Below, one piece after another: positions 11,057-23,437 of a stretch of 64,000 nt of DNA. The notes beneath the pieces were generated by a model. That model did not search any database. It saw nothing but the letters and a program-made list of their open reading frames with translations, and was not told the origin of the DNA. The stretch comes from Rhodamnia argentea (taxonomy: Eukaryota; Streptophyta; Magnoliopsida; Myrtales; Myrtaceae): the NCBI RefSeq assembly GCF_020921035.1, contig NC_063156.1, positions 27,762,283 to 27,826,282 of the forward strand, in the 5' to 3' direction. Position numbers and translations under genes: made by a program. Position 1 is the stretch's first letter. Each line of letters opens with the position of its first letter.

Positions 11057-11849
11057 ATGCAAACCTCGCCCAGTCATGGAGGATCCATCACCTGCGGCGG
11101 ACCACGCTACGACAGAGCGAAAGAAGCAAAGGAATTCGACGAGACCAAAGCTGGAGTCAAAGGCCTCGTGGACTCGGGCGTGGCCAAGGTCCCCAGGCTC
11201 TTCATCCACCCACCCGAGAACCTGCGTGACTTGTCCACCAACACGGATGGGGCTGCCACCGGCCTCGAGGTCCCAATCATCGACATGATGGGCTACCGGA
11301 ATTCCCGGCGGCGAGATGTGGTCAACGACCTCTGCAGAGCAGCGGAGACGTGGGGGCTCTTCCAGATAATCAACCACGGCATCCCCGTCGACGCGATGGA
11401 CGGCATGTTGGAAGCTGCCAAGCAGCTCCACGAGCAGCCTGAGGGAGTGAAGAGAGAGTGGTACACAAGAGACGACGCAAAGAGATTTGGGTACTACTGC
11501 AATGGAGACTTGCTTAGGTCCAAAGCAGCAACATGGAAGGACACCATCTGGTTTGATTTCTCGCGTGGAGTGCTGGACCCAGAGGCAGTCCCTCTTCTAT
11601 GCAGGTCTGAATCATGATTGATACCCTATTTATGTAGTGTTTCCATGTCATTTTGAAAGGGAAAGAGACCAGTTTTGGTTACAAAATTCAATACAGTGTC
11701 AGGGTGAGATGTCCCATGTTCGATGCTTCACCCTTTTTCGCATTTCTTTATGACTTTCCCTTCTTTATACACACGGGTTCAACAATTATTTCCAGCACTT
11801 GCTGCAGGACTGTTCATATAAAAATGTGCAAATTGCGTCATACCCTTTC

Positions 11850-11889
<40 letters not shown>

Positions 11890-12835
11890 CACATATGTAT
11901 AAGTTTGGATTTTTTTGTGACAAAAAAACAATTGTGGAAGTGAGCAAGTTTAGGACTTATGACGACACAAAAAAGGGTTGGGACTTGGGAGTATTTGTGC
12001 CCCAAAGCACTATTTATGACTTTCCCTTCTTTAAAAGCGTAAGGTGTTTTAGACATCTTCGGTGGGTCAAGAACAAATTCCCATTGTGAAAGTCTAGAAC
12101 TTTGATGATGCTCTTTTCACTCCTCTGCAGGGAGCCAGTTTTCGAGTACGAAAGACACATCGAAAAATTGAACACATCTCTGTCTGAACTATTATCAGAG
12201 GCACTAGGGCTTGATTCAGATTATCTCGGTGGCATTGGGTGCATGAAATCCAAGAGAATGTCATGCCATTACTACCCAATTTGCCCTCAACCAGAGCTGA
12301 CTGTGGGCACAGTCAATCACTCGGACGCCTCCTTTCTCACCCTTCTTCTCCAAAGCAACCATGGAGGCCTCCAAGCCCGCCATCAAAACCAGTGGATTGA
12401 TGTGTCCCCAGTGCCTGGAGCAATCCTAGCCAACATTGGAGACTTCTTGCAGGTAGGAAGATCATTCACATTTTGTCAGTTGTTGCAAATGTTTCCGATT
12501 CGATTAAGGTCGAGATATCTTCGAGTCAAAGAACGGTTTTCCTTTTGCCCGATATATTGATGCAGCTTGTTAGCAACGACAAGTTCAAGAGCGTGCAGCA
12601 CCGAGTACTCGCTAGGCAGGCAGGACCTCGGGTCTCAGTCGCATGCTTCCTCTTCCCAGGAGAGATGCAGAAGTCAAAGCCATATGGGCCAATAAAGGAG
12701 CTTCTCGATGAGAACAACCCACCCATGTACAGAGAGATCTCTTTCACAGATTATTTTGGGTATTACCTCTTTAGTGGCAATGGCATGAACGGTGAAGCTG
12801 TACTTCCTCATTTCAGAGTAAGCGAGTCCAAGTAG
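11057..12835 (+). CDS. 2-oxoglutarate/Fe(II) dioxygenase, ACC oxidase homolog type (alpha 2)
   Basis: Exons 11057-11604, 12131-12452 and 12566-12835, with GT-AG introns of 526 and 113 bp, give 379 aa. The HxD iron ligands (NHSD, H246/D248), H302 (VQHRV) and the RxS (GPRVSV, R312/S314) are all present. The copy is nearly identical to alpha 3 but carries several changes that neither alpha 1 nor alpha 3 has. These include WGLF for the almost universal WGFF in the N-terminal domain, AAET for ASET, KQL for KQF, and KRFG for KKFR. The frame and splice sites are intact, so it is called a gene, with possibly altered or reduced activity. Intron 1 contains a (TA)n(TG)n microsatellite. Confidence 0.87.
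11850..11889. repeat. (TA)n(TG)n microsatellite in intron 1 of alpha 2
   Basis: About ten TA followed by about ten TG dinucleotides. A shorter version is at 27235-27268 in the paralogous intron. Confidence 0.9.
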
Positions 12836-15800
12836 AGAATACAAGAATGTGTAAAAGCTTCATTGAAGGTTTTGGTGTTCACATGAAATAAGACAGCTCT
12901 ATCTTCTCATCAGTTACATTAAGAGGACTACAAGTGAAAAAAATTATTCAGAGTCCACACATTGTTTACGGAAGACTGAATCAGGAAATGGCAAAGACAT
13001 GAAGGAACTGAACCTTTTTCTCTTTTCTTTATTTGGACCAAAGCAATGAAGGAACTTAAAAGGAATCTGGTCACCCTTGCAGCTGGACAAGGAGGTGATG
13101 ATATAACTTTATAATCAGTGCAACTTTGTACTCTTAGATGAGGAATCTCAACTCTTAGACATGCATGCATATAACTGATACCTCCCTATAGAGCACTAAA
13201 CTCGAACCATCGGGGGAAACAAGGGAAGAAGAACTATTCGAGTGATTGTTGTCTATTAAAGTTGTTTGATTAGTTAAACTAACATGAGAGCGAGTCAGAT
13301 GGTCTTTGAATCACCTACTTCATATATATTCGCCCTTTAGGGAATGCCAATGGACTTACAAACACAGTTAGACACTACATTAGTACAATAAATCCTGAGT
13401 GATGGACTGTATATTTGCTTGAAAGAAATGTGGAGGCCGCTGCTAGTCGAAGTGTCAAGTTGTTGATTGAGTTACGATGCAAATTGTAAATCTCATGTGA
13501 GTGAAAGTTAGGTGAATGAATCGAAAGGGCAACTTCTAGAAATGCCAGATTCGAACTCTTATAAAAAAGATTCTAACTATTCATTAGCAAAGAAGTCATG
13601 AAGGCTTCCTCAACACAAGCCTTTTGATGATGAAGGGTCAAAACATCCAACTATCGGTTGCTAGAGCAAAAATCGACAATTGAAATACATCGAGAAAACT
13701 TTGCAGAAAAATAAAAAAAACCATAAAATGTTTTGTTTACTAGTTTTTTTAGTTGATTTTGAATTTTTTTGCCATTGATATATTCTGAGCACGTTGAATG
13801 TTAGTTGTACACTTTCATAACACCACCTATTTCAACCGCCGGATGATTTTAAAATTTTTATATTAGTGATCAAAAGATCGTCAACGTAACTATTGATTGA
13901 AGAAAACTATGTTTATACAAGTACAATTGAAGAAAAGGTCACGCTATTTTCATTCCCGCTATAGCTAAAATATTGCCTATCGTCATGTTCTGACAATATT
14001 AATTTTTATGGGTCCCACCTTTTTGTAAGCATCCTTTGTGTTTGGTTATGGTGTCCCGTTCATTTTCTTCTTTGTCTTCTCTTGTGAGCCCCATTTTCTT
14101 CTTTTTTTTACTTCTCTCTAGTCCCTCTTAATTTTGGTCATGGTTTAAGAGTGGTCTACCTTCGTTATTTGCCGTCTACATCGCACTCATCAGTTTTTGA
14201 ATCTTTAACCGGAGTGTGATACCCAAGAGCACAATAGACCTAAAGGCTCTTGTTCCTAACAGCAATGAAAACACCGGGATATGAACAATCGAAGGGGAAC
14301 AGGGCCACCTCATCGCATAAGAACTCGGACTTGAGGGTCGAGTTCGCAATCACCTATTTAGCCCTCTCAATCGCTGGCAGTGATGGCTTGGCGGTCGAGA
14401 TTGGTGTGGAAGTAGGAGAGACCCTTGAGGTGAGGAGGGGCAAATCCTCGCCGGTCTTGAGGATGGGATTGTTGTTCTTTAAGGTAGCATTTTCGGTTTG
14501 CATAAACAACTTAATGAGAGTGAGGGGTGAACTCGAGTCATGGACTTGGAAGTTGGTAAGTGATGGTGAATCAAGGATGACGGTGATGATCGAGACCAAG
14601 AAGAGGAAGAGGGAGAAGCAAACATTGCTGATGAGCTTGATGGGGATTCGGATGAGGGCTTTTGAATCTTTAATGGGGGTAGGTTTTTCTTGTCATCGTG
14701 ATCGATCATTTGCATAATTTGAGCCCCCTCGTCCTTTTGTCTTTCCTTCGCGGCGCAGTACCCTGTGCCGAAAGAAAACCCACGATTTTTCTCTGTGCGG
14801 CTCGTGCTCTTTTTTTTTTTTTTTTTTTTTCGTCTCGGCTATTTGTGGGGTCCACTGTGTGCGGCTACTTTTCCATCCCACGAAAACCCTTCCTTTTGTT
14901 CATTATCTGACAAAGGACTCATTCACCCATGGGGCCCGCTTGCTTTCTTTCTCTCTTTACGGCCACAAAATCTTCACGTTTTCTTTTTGCAGCAATGAGA
15001 TAAGTCCAAAACTTCATCTTGATCAAACTTGAGCATTCACGAAATTGCCACCGTACCAAAAGGAAAATAATAATAATAATAAAGCAACATCAAAACTCCA
15101 ATAAATATCAACTTTTGCATTAAGCTCAAACTCGAGATATATTTTAACACCGATAACGAAGAGTCAAACGTCCAACTATCTGTTACTAGAGCAAAAATCG
15201 ACAGTTGAATTACATCAAGAAAACTTTGCAGAAAACTTTGAGTTGATTTTGATATTTTTTTTGCCATTGATATATTCTAAGTATGTTGAATGTTAGTTGT
15301 TGCCCCGGCATCATTTTTAAAGCAGACCAACCCACAATCATTGTACGCTTTCATAATACAACCTATTGCAACCGCCGGATGATTTTAAAATTTTCATAGT
15401 AATGATCAAAAGATTGCTGACGTCACTATTGATTGAAAAAAGTTATGTTATACAAGGACAACTGAGTCAAAAGGTCACGCTTTTTCCACTCCAACCATAG
15501 TTAAAACACTCCATATCATAATGGAGGAATAAAAGAGTCTATGCACCTGATTTCGAAACTATCTTGCTTTAGGCGAAATCACGAGCTCAAGTTCTTCTCT
15601 TCTATCGCCTTCTGTATCCCCGACTCAATGAGACAATCCTTCAACCGCGCGATATCTATATATGCTCCTTTATGTGAGGCAGGTTTAGAGGAGAGACTTG
15701 AGTGCTATTTACAGAGTTTACAATTGAGTCTTCTCATCACGGGCCGGACTCAACTCGACCCATACTATACAGGCCCATATTAGACTAAGAATTATTATAT

Positions 15801-16112
15801 ATTGTCTTTTTCAGACCAACTCGTAAAACAATAAATTAATATCGTAACACGGTAAATTACAATCTTAATTAATATAAGCCCACGTTAGGAAAACTCTGGC
15901 AATGGATTCTGACCCAGATTAGGACAAGAACTCTACACCTACCACAAGCTTCACCTGTTAAGGGAATCTTAGGCATTTGGTTCTCTTAACTAAACAATGG
16001 CCTCTCCAGCCGATCTTCTTCATAACGATCAAATGGTCACAGCCTGTCGTTTGATCAGGGCTCAAAGTCCCTCAATCTTAATTAAGACTTCAAACTTCAT
16101 CACTACAGGAAG
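12836..16112. other. Spacer between alpha 2 and beta 2
   Basis: Non-coding apart from an unrecognised frame at about 14250-14717 (+ strand), which has a counterpart at 29615-30052. A - strand frame that is open in unit 2 (29704-30222) is broken here by a single-base difference near 14680. The last 200 bp (from about 15900) are the beta promoter block. The rest up to 15530 is duplicated at 28207-30925. Confidence 0.45.
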
Positions 16113-18114
16113 ATGCAAACCATGTCCAATCATGGAGAATCCATCACCTGTAGCGGACCAAACTACAATAGAGTGAAAGAATTGCAGGCATTTGACGAGA
16201 CCAAGGCCGGAGTTAAAGGCCTCGTGGACTCTGGCATGACCAAGATCCCCAGGATCTTCATCCACCCACCGGAGAACTTACTCGATTTGTCAAACGACAC
16301 AGAAGGGACTGGTCTCCAGTTACCGATCATCGATCTAAGAGGGTATCAGGACTCTCGACGGGGGGACATCATCGATGGAGTGCGCGAAGCATCAGAGGAA
16401 TGGGGAATCTTTTAGATAATCAATCACGTGATTCCGCTCAACTTGACGGACAACATGTTGGAGGGTGTGAAGAAGTTCCATGAGCAGCAAGTGGAAGTGA
16501 AGAAAGAACTGTACTCATAGAGATGGTACGAAGAGAGCGAGGTACTTTAGCAATGTAGACTTGTTCCCGTTCAAAAGCAGCAACTTGGAAGGACACTATC
16601 ATGTATGAATTCTAGGATGGCTAGCTAGACCCAGAGGCTATTCCTCCTATTTGCAGGTATATTTCAATCTTTTTCTTTTCTTTTTTTGTTGCTGGAAAGC
16701 TAAATAATTTTGGCCTTTTTCTCTTACTGAGGACTGGTTGGGATTCAATTTAACGTACTCCCGTCAAAAATCGGAAACCATGTCGGTTCATCCTGCGTAA
16801 TGCATTTCAATACAGCTCAAAGCTTGGCATTTGAGTACCCTTTAACAACATTAGCAACAGTTGAGGGAGTGCAAAGGCGGTCCACAAGTTGAACATGCAT
16901 TTTTATCGATTAGGAAAGAACTTATTCCATGCTACAAACCTCGATACCGAAATAGGAAGTTACTAGCTTGACTGTCTGATTGTCAATTATTCCCGACCAT
17001 ACGATCTCCCAATCATGGAGTACTTTATGCAAAATACGTGATGGTAATGTGTGCATCTACGGTTAAGATTGTATCGTCCCTAATAGTATTGTCGGGAAAG
17101 CATTTCCCTACCGAAAACTCACACATGTTGACTTTAATTTACACGTTTGCAGAGAGGTGGTTTTGCAGTTAGAGAAACATTTGGTGAAAGTGAAGACATC
17201 TTTAGCCGAACTATAACCGGAGGGACTGGGGCTTGGTTCTGCTTATCTCAATGGCACCGCGTGTATGAAGTCGGAGACGGTAACATGCCATTACTACCCA
17301 CCTTGTCCTGAGCCAGAATTGACTCTCGGTACAATTCATCACTCAGACCCTACGTTTCTGACTCTTCTCCTTCAAGATCACCACGATGGCCTCCAAGTCC
17401 GCCATGAAAACCACTGGGTCGATGTGGTTCCTGTGCATGGAGCACTTCTAGTCAACATTGGAGACTTAATGCAGGTAAAGAAAGTTGCCAACTCTTTTTC
17501 TGGACCATATGTTGTATGGCCTACATAGAAAATACAAAATTGACCTCGAGATACGTATCTCCGGAGTGCTCACATAAATATAAAGCGAGTCTAGACAATA
17601 TCTTCTGAGCCACCAACGTAATGCGATATGTACTTCTTCAACGCCCTGAATGCTTGAGAAGAATCTTTTTAAGTGAAATTCCATAGCAATTGTCGCAAGG
17701 AATGAGTTCAAGTCGAACTCTTGATATTGAACAACCATGTCACGCACTTATTAGAGGACTACAAGAAAAACACACTGCCATGCTATGCCTGACTCTCGAC
17801 ATTCATCTTTACCAACATCGGTTGAATGTCATAACTCCTCTTCTGGTCTAACATGATGGTTGCAGATTGTTACCAAAGGCAAGTTCGAAAGTGTGCAGCA
17901 CCGAGTACTTGCCGGGCTGGTCGGACCCAGGGTTTCGGCCACGTCCTTTCTCTACCCGAGCAGGATGCAAAAGACCAAACCCTTTGGGCCAATAAAGGAG
18001 CTTCTCTCTGAAAAAAATCCACCCATATACAAAGAAACCTCTCTTTTGGGGTACTACGACTATTTCAAGTCCCATGGCTTGAGTGCCATTCAGCAATTCC
18101 TCATTTCAAGATAA
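16113..18114 (+). pseudogene. Broken ACC-oxidase-homolog dioxygenase (beta 2)
   Basis: All three exons are recognisable: 16113-16656, 17153-17474 and 17866-18114, with splice sites still GT-AG. Exon 1 has an in-frame TAG at 16413-16415, where the family has the FFQ codons, and a one-base insertion near 16518. Exon 2 keeps its 322-bp length but has a TAA at 17214-17216, caused by T-to-A in the LL codons. Exon 3 has a one-base deletion near 18090 that alters the C-terminus. The HSD and GPRVS motifs are still readable in their exons. Multiple independent lesions show it is a pseudogene. Confidence 0.85.
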
Positions 18115-18879
18115 GCGGACTCCAAAGAGAGCAGAGCTGTGGGAAATCCTGAACGAGCGTGTCTTGACTGGTTATACCATTTATTTGAATGCAGTGGCAG
18201 GACTTTGTTTTTATCTTTTTCGATTTGTCCAATAAAATCTTATATGGAAAATTGCAATGGTTTTATGAAACCGTATACTATGGCAAACCTTATTCCGTGG
18301 TATTCACATGAGATTCTCTAGTCAATATGGAACCTCACTACCCATCAATGTGTGGTTTCCTCAGTAGTTCACTGATAAAGCGATCGACTATTAACTGACT
18401 GGTTGTAGGAACTCTTCTTATGTATAGTGACGGGCGACTTCAATATGATTAGCATTAACTTTCGACGGCTATGAATTTCCCCCAAACTGTAGTTACATCT
18501 TTAAGCACCTCCGAGTTGTAGATGCAAAGGAAGATTCATCATCGTTAATACCAAACATCGGGGAAAATTGCACATATTGTCATTGAACTTGCAGAAGTGA
18601 TGCTCAAAACTTTAATTTCTACAATCAAGTCCTTGTCCTTATAAATTTTTCTCTGTCACCAACTCCAGCAAATTGAAACTAGCGTGTCAAATAATTCCAG
18701 CCATAAGTTTGATGTCGAAATGGTCTATGGGACCATGGAATGAATAGCTATTGAACATTTGCTTCATTGTTCTGCAACCTGATGAGTACCAATAGATCCA
18801 GAGAATGATTGACTCGATTGCACACATCAACCACATTCGGATCCTTCTGATCAGTTAATTCAAAAATAATGTTTGATCT
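18115..18879. other. Spacer behind beta 2 with an array-specific dispersed repeat
   Basis: Contains the downstream block (about 18540-18780) that recurs at 31800-32040 and 38740-38960, and more distantly at 22270-22480 and 35270-35460. It includes phrases such as ctacaatcaagtccttgtc and aattgaaactagcg. The block is typical of sequence following beta loci. No gene. Confidence 0.5.
18540..18780. repeat. Array-specific dispersed repeat (five copies)
   Basis: This block, with ctacaatcaagtcc, caccaactccagca and aattgaaactagcg words, recurs at about 31800-32040 and 38740-38960. It recurs more diverged at 22270-22480 and 35270-35460. It travels with beta-locus downstream DNA and marks duplicated spacers. 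Confidence 0.6.
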
Positions 18880-19552
18880 CCGCATGATAACATATCCCTA
18901 CCTCCACAAGTAGCTGGCCATTCTTACTAAGATTCTCGACCATGATTGAGTAGATCGATATGGCTTCCAACCTCCACTGCCCAGCTTGATCCTTGTTCAT
19001 TACTGGATGATCCCAGTACGTCTGCTTTATTATGACTGAGCGACAAAGTTCAGAAATGGAGCATCATTCAGAAATAAACTCATTTCACATAGGTAGCAGA
19101 CATGCTATGTGCCATGGATATCTATTTGAACACTAAGGATCTGGAAAGAAAGATTACACCAGGGTAAAGTATGATAGAAAGACCTGGTCCAGATACCTCT
19201 GAGATGAACATATGAAATATAAAATGAGCTGACAGAAAAAAGCATGTCCAGAAGATGCTGATAACCTGCAGGTTTTTTCTCTCATCTACAGTTTTAAGGG
19301 GAAGAACAATCTCAGCTTCGATTCGGCGCACTTGTTCAGCTTGCCAGCATGCTTAGTGATGCTCTGCAGAAAAAGCATATGCTTGATTGTGCGCTCAAAC
19401 AGTGCATCGACACTCCACTGCAAATGTTTGAAAACTTTTAGTGCAGAAAATACACATTTCCTGATAGGAAGCAAAACCATCAAAAGCAAGAACCCAGCAA
19501 CTATATTAGAACTTACCTTTCACCCACTAGGCACCAATTCTCTTAGTTCCTG
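18880..19552 (-). pseudogene. Relic A of the LHW-like bHLH 3' end
   Basis: On the - strand this repeats the bHLH gene from the last codons of exon 7 (19508-19551, matching 41020-41063) through exon 8 (about 19323-19424) to exon 9 (about 18903-19044). Exons 10 and 11 are missing. The flank runs ...gactcgattg directly into cacacatc, exactly as in relic B, where the real gene has about 1.16 kb between these words (39005-40170). Similarity to the gene stops at about 19552 inside exon 7. There the DNA switches to the segment leading to the kinase relic, which marks an ancient breakpoint. Confidence 0.8.
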
Positions 19553-20028
19553 TACTCATTACTCGGGTCTTTTGTCTAGGACTAAATTCCATGGTCCATA
19601 AATGAACTCTTCAAAATTGAAAGTTGCCCTTGTGATAATCAGATTGCCAAAACCGCCGTGCAGAGTAAGGAGACTGCCTTTTTTTTTTCTTTCTTCGAAG
19701 GTGCCATCTGCATCGATTTATGCATCAAGGGACCTAAGGAATTTTCATTACATGATGATGCTGCCCACTTCCGCCAATCATCTCCATGTTTGAAGTATCC
19801 GCAATTTGGGAGGAAAAAACAATCATAAGATTAAGCGATGAACGTAGAATATAATATAAATTTTCGACTTTCACCCTGACCATCAAATGTAGCCTAAAGG
19901 GTTCTGAATTTTGGACGTGAATCACCCGACTGATAATGAAAGATCGGATATGTGTAGTTTTATTTGGGTATGGTATGGTGGGCTGCATCTTTGTTTTCAC
20001 GTGAATCACATGACTTGTAATTGTGCAG

Positions 20029-20191
20029 ATTCCAGGATTTTGTCGATGCGAATATTTACGGAAGGTTCTTCGCATACAAGGCGGCTAAACTGGCGAGAAT
20101 CGCCTCACTTTGCACTAACGAGTCTCCTCATGACAGACCATCCATGGAGGCCATGATTCATGAGCTCAGTAGTTGTAGCAGCTGTCTCTGA
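20029..20191 (+). pseudogene. Last exon of a receptor-like kinase (relic A)
   Basis: After a good acceptor (ttgtgcag) an open exon codes for the C-terminal part of a protein kinase, subdomain XI: AKLARIASLCTNESPHDRPS, followed by MEAMIHEL, then a stop at 20189-20191. The RPSM arginine, normally paired with the APE glutamate, is present. No upstream kinase exons were found, so it is an orphan exon. The pattern is that of a plant receptor-like kinase; the subfamily is not determined. Confidence 0.65.
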
Positions 20192-20384
20192 TTCTGAAGC
20201 CTTGTTGCCTTGGTCGCAATTTATGCCCTCCATCAATGTGTTGGCATTTTCGTAGGTGAAAGATCAGATGATAATAGCTGGTTAATCGAGAGCTATTTGT
20301 TTTTATCAGACTAAAAACTGTAATCGAGGCACTATCTGGTGAATTCCTTACGATCGAACAGCGCTCGGCACCTTTTATCACTAG

Positions 20385-20890
20385 CTCTCCAATGCTTCAC
20401 AGAGGCTCTCTAGATGATCAAATGGAAAATAGAAGTTCCAATCCAGTGCTCCATTTCTGTTTCCAAGGAAGGCAAAATCAGGACATAATATAGTAACTTT
20501 GCCTTCAACAGCAATTCTGGAATTATCATCGAATGAGACTCTCCTTTTGATTGTCCCATGGTGTGTATTGTGAAGGATCTTCCATGTCTCCTTGGAAGTA
20601 CTAGTGTATGAACCTTCTCTAACATAGAACCATCTAAACCTTGATAGATGATCAACAAGACATATTGATCTTTTGTTCAAACGTTCTCCAAGGCATCTTC
20701 TGATTTTGACTCAGGGTAGCTTTGCTGCCAGGCTCATCATAGTCTGAGTTGACAATTTTTCATGCACCATGGGCGCTAACTAGAGCTTTCATTCTAACTG
20801 CCCAATTATCATAAGTTTCTTTGGTAGGTATTGAAGAGGCAACTAAGTGTTTGTTGAGGCCATGATCATAAACCATAAGCTCTCATGCCA
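20385..20890 (-). mobile_element. Copia gag relic with primer-binding site
   Basis: Read on the - strand, the DNA gives degraded plant Copia gag sequence. First comes a TYDNWAVRMKALVSAHG-type segment (the NW..RMKA motif, followed by an in-frame stop), then YTSTSKETWKILHNTH, which is like the AKEAWDIL motif of gag UBN2 domains. Upstream, TTGGCATGAGAGC (about 20885-20896) resembles the Met-tRNA primer site. The adjoining sequence to about 21300 is probably the LTR. Stops and frameshifts show it is dead. Confidence 0.65.
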
Positions 20891-21300
20891 ATTTGATGGG
20901 GATAAACTAATAAAGTGAATGCGGGACACTCACAAACACTCACAAGACAACTATCGAAAGAGACTGAGAGCCTTTTCTTATGTTTTCACCTTAATTCACC
21001 TATACTTAAAATGAGCACCAAACTTGCCTTTATATAGGCTTGTTATATGACTCTTGAACTTACTCTTAAATGACTCTTGTCTCTAACATTCCAATGAGAT
21101 AGACTTCTAGAAACACGAACAATCATGATGCATTTACAGAACATTAACTAGACATTGAAATCCAAACAGACTCTTGAAAACTAACGATATAGTAAATGCA
21201 GATCTTGAGAACCGAACAGACATCGACATTGAAATCGAGGTTATTAATCGACAAGCGGCAACTCTTTAATTGAGAGCTCAGTCGATATTCTTCATATCGG
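20891..21300 (-). mobile_element. Probable LTR of the Copia relic
   Basis: Lies immediately behind the primer-site-like sequence on the - strand. The outer end is not defined. The block is absent from unit 2, where 34912 jumps to the equivalent of about 21900. Confidence 0.35.
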
Positions 21301-23437
21301 TATATTCAATTTGGTTTAATTGCTAATAGTAACTACCTATTTCGATTTGTGCAACAAAATCTTACTCATCTAAAATAAATCAGTATCAAAGTTGATTCTT
21401 CTGGTGCTTAGCGAAATGTGACTATCTTCTTCAAATGATTAGCATTAGGTTTTGGAGCCTATGAGATTTCCCGAACTATAGTTATATCTTCAGGCACTTG
21501 GAACTATAGTCAAAGTAGCATTGAGATCAACACGCGACACAAGAGGACACGATACGATATGTCGATACATCATTTCTCAAAAAATAAAAAATTCTGACAA
21601 ATTGGGACACGTTATATACTAAATATATATTTTTATATACACATGATATTTATCATGTATATGAAAAAGTATCGGTGGTGAGTTTTTCTTATTCTTCTAA
21701 AAGTATCGGTGGTGAGTTCTTTTTCTTCTTCTTCTTCTTCTTCTACTACTTCTTCTGTTGGGGATTCATGATTAGTTTTTTTTTTTTTTTTGCTGGTAAT
21801 ATTAATTATGGGGTTGCTAAATATGACTTAAGAATATATACTTTTGATAAATTTAAATTTTGACCCTCAATTTATTAAAAATACTTAAAATTGACCACAT
21901 GCATGTTGAAATAGCGTGTATGGATGCTGGAGTTGCGTGTCATTGGCGTGTTTGGAGCAATGACCATGTGTCGATCACACATCGGAGAGTGCCGGAGTGT
22001 CAGAGAGTGCCGAATACGATACGGAAGCCCTCGGAGAGTGTCGGTGCTTCCTAGATTGTAGTTAATCAAACCTTCTATAAGTATCACCAAAACCCCCCAA
22101 ACTTATACTAGTGACCCAAAATCTCAATTTCATTCTCGACGACCATTAAAGATCTAATGTGGCAGCTTGCATCGCCAATTGCAGCCAAAAAACTAAAACT
22201 AAATTTTAGACAGTGTGACACCTCACACTCCCAAAGTTTAACCTTTTTTATGAATTTCTTTTTTTATTTTGAAAAAAAATCCACATTTAGTCATTAAATT
22301 TGCGCAAAAGTCGTACACTTAAAATTCTACAGTCAAGTCCATCATGTACTAATAGTTTTTTCTCCAATCAAGTTCCTTTGTTACCAATTGCAGCACATTA
22401 AAACTAGCGTTTTCCAACCAAAATTTCGATATCGAAACAAGCGATGAAACTGAAGAATGAAAAGTTGTCTAACATAAACACGATCAGCACATAATCATCA
22501 ACAATTTACCTCATATTTTTCGTTAGTATTGTCACAAGTGAACTTCAATCTGTTCGAGTCGGAGAATAATCGACTCAATTAGATAAACTTTACATGTTCA
22601 CAAACTTGATTGCACGTCAAGTTTGATAATGATGTCAAAAAAAGAGTGCAACCTCATGACACTGGGAAAGAATGTAGAGAAATAGGAAGTAACACAAGTG
22701 AGAACTTAAATTAGTAGGTCGCTCGCCACCCGTAAGGGATAGGAGCAAAACAACAAATCCTTCTTATTAACAAGACAAAGGCTCAAAATAAGTTATGAAC
22801 CAAACAAGCCTGAATTTCTATCCACCTTAACATGCTTATATAAACGAGCATGAAACAACCCTCAAACATGAGCGACTCTTCGTAGGGAAGAGCCTAAGCA
22901 TCTAAAGACATTGAAACTAGAAAAGTAATAAAGTCAACCACAAAATGCATTAAATATCTAGAGACTTGAACTTAACTCTTTGAGAACTACAACACACTTA
23001 AGACTCTTAAAATCTTGGACTTAAATCCGTTCATCTTCTTGGGCAGCTGAATAGACACCTGCGTCCAAGCATCCCATTTGGATTTACAGCTCAAATAAAA
23101 AAAAATTGTAATAACGTTGCAAAGGTCTGCACACGTGGCAAATGGTGGGTGGATTTGAGCAAATCCTATGCGGCACTCAAAGAGTTCCCAAGACTTTCTA
23201 CATATTCGAGTCCATTTGAAGTGAGATTCCGACCCAGATTAGGACGATAACTCCACATCCACCGCAAGCTTCTTGTGTCAATGGAATCTCAGGCATTTGA
23301 TTCCCCTAACCAAATTTGTGCAATGGTCTCTCCAGTTAATCGTCCTTATAAGAATCACATGGTCACAGCCTGGCGTTGATCAGGGCTCAAAGTCATTCGA
23401 TCTTAACTAAGACTTCAAACTTTGGTACTACAAGAGG
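21301..23437. other. Spacer before beta 3
   Basis: No gene. It holds a (TTC)n tract at 21720-21750, a GGAGAGTG-rich block (21980-22060) repeated at 34980-35060, a dispersed block at 22270-22480, and the beta promoter block at 23220-23437, including a TATAAGAA word at about 23348. Confidence 0.45.

Noticed and set aside
16113-16415. Treating the beta 2 first frame as a short functional protein
   Set aside because: The stop falls where every paralogue continues with FFQIINHG, and further lesions exist in all three exons.
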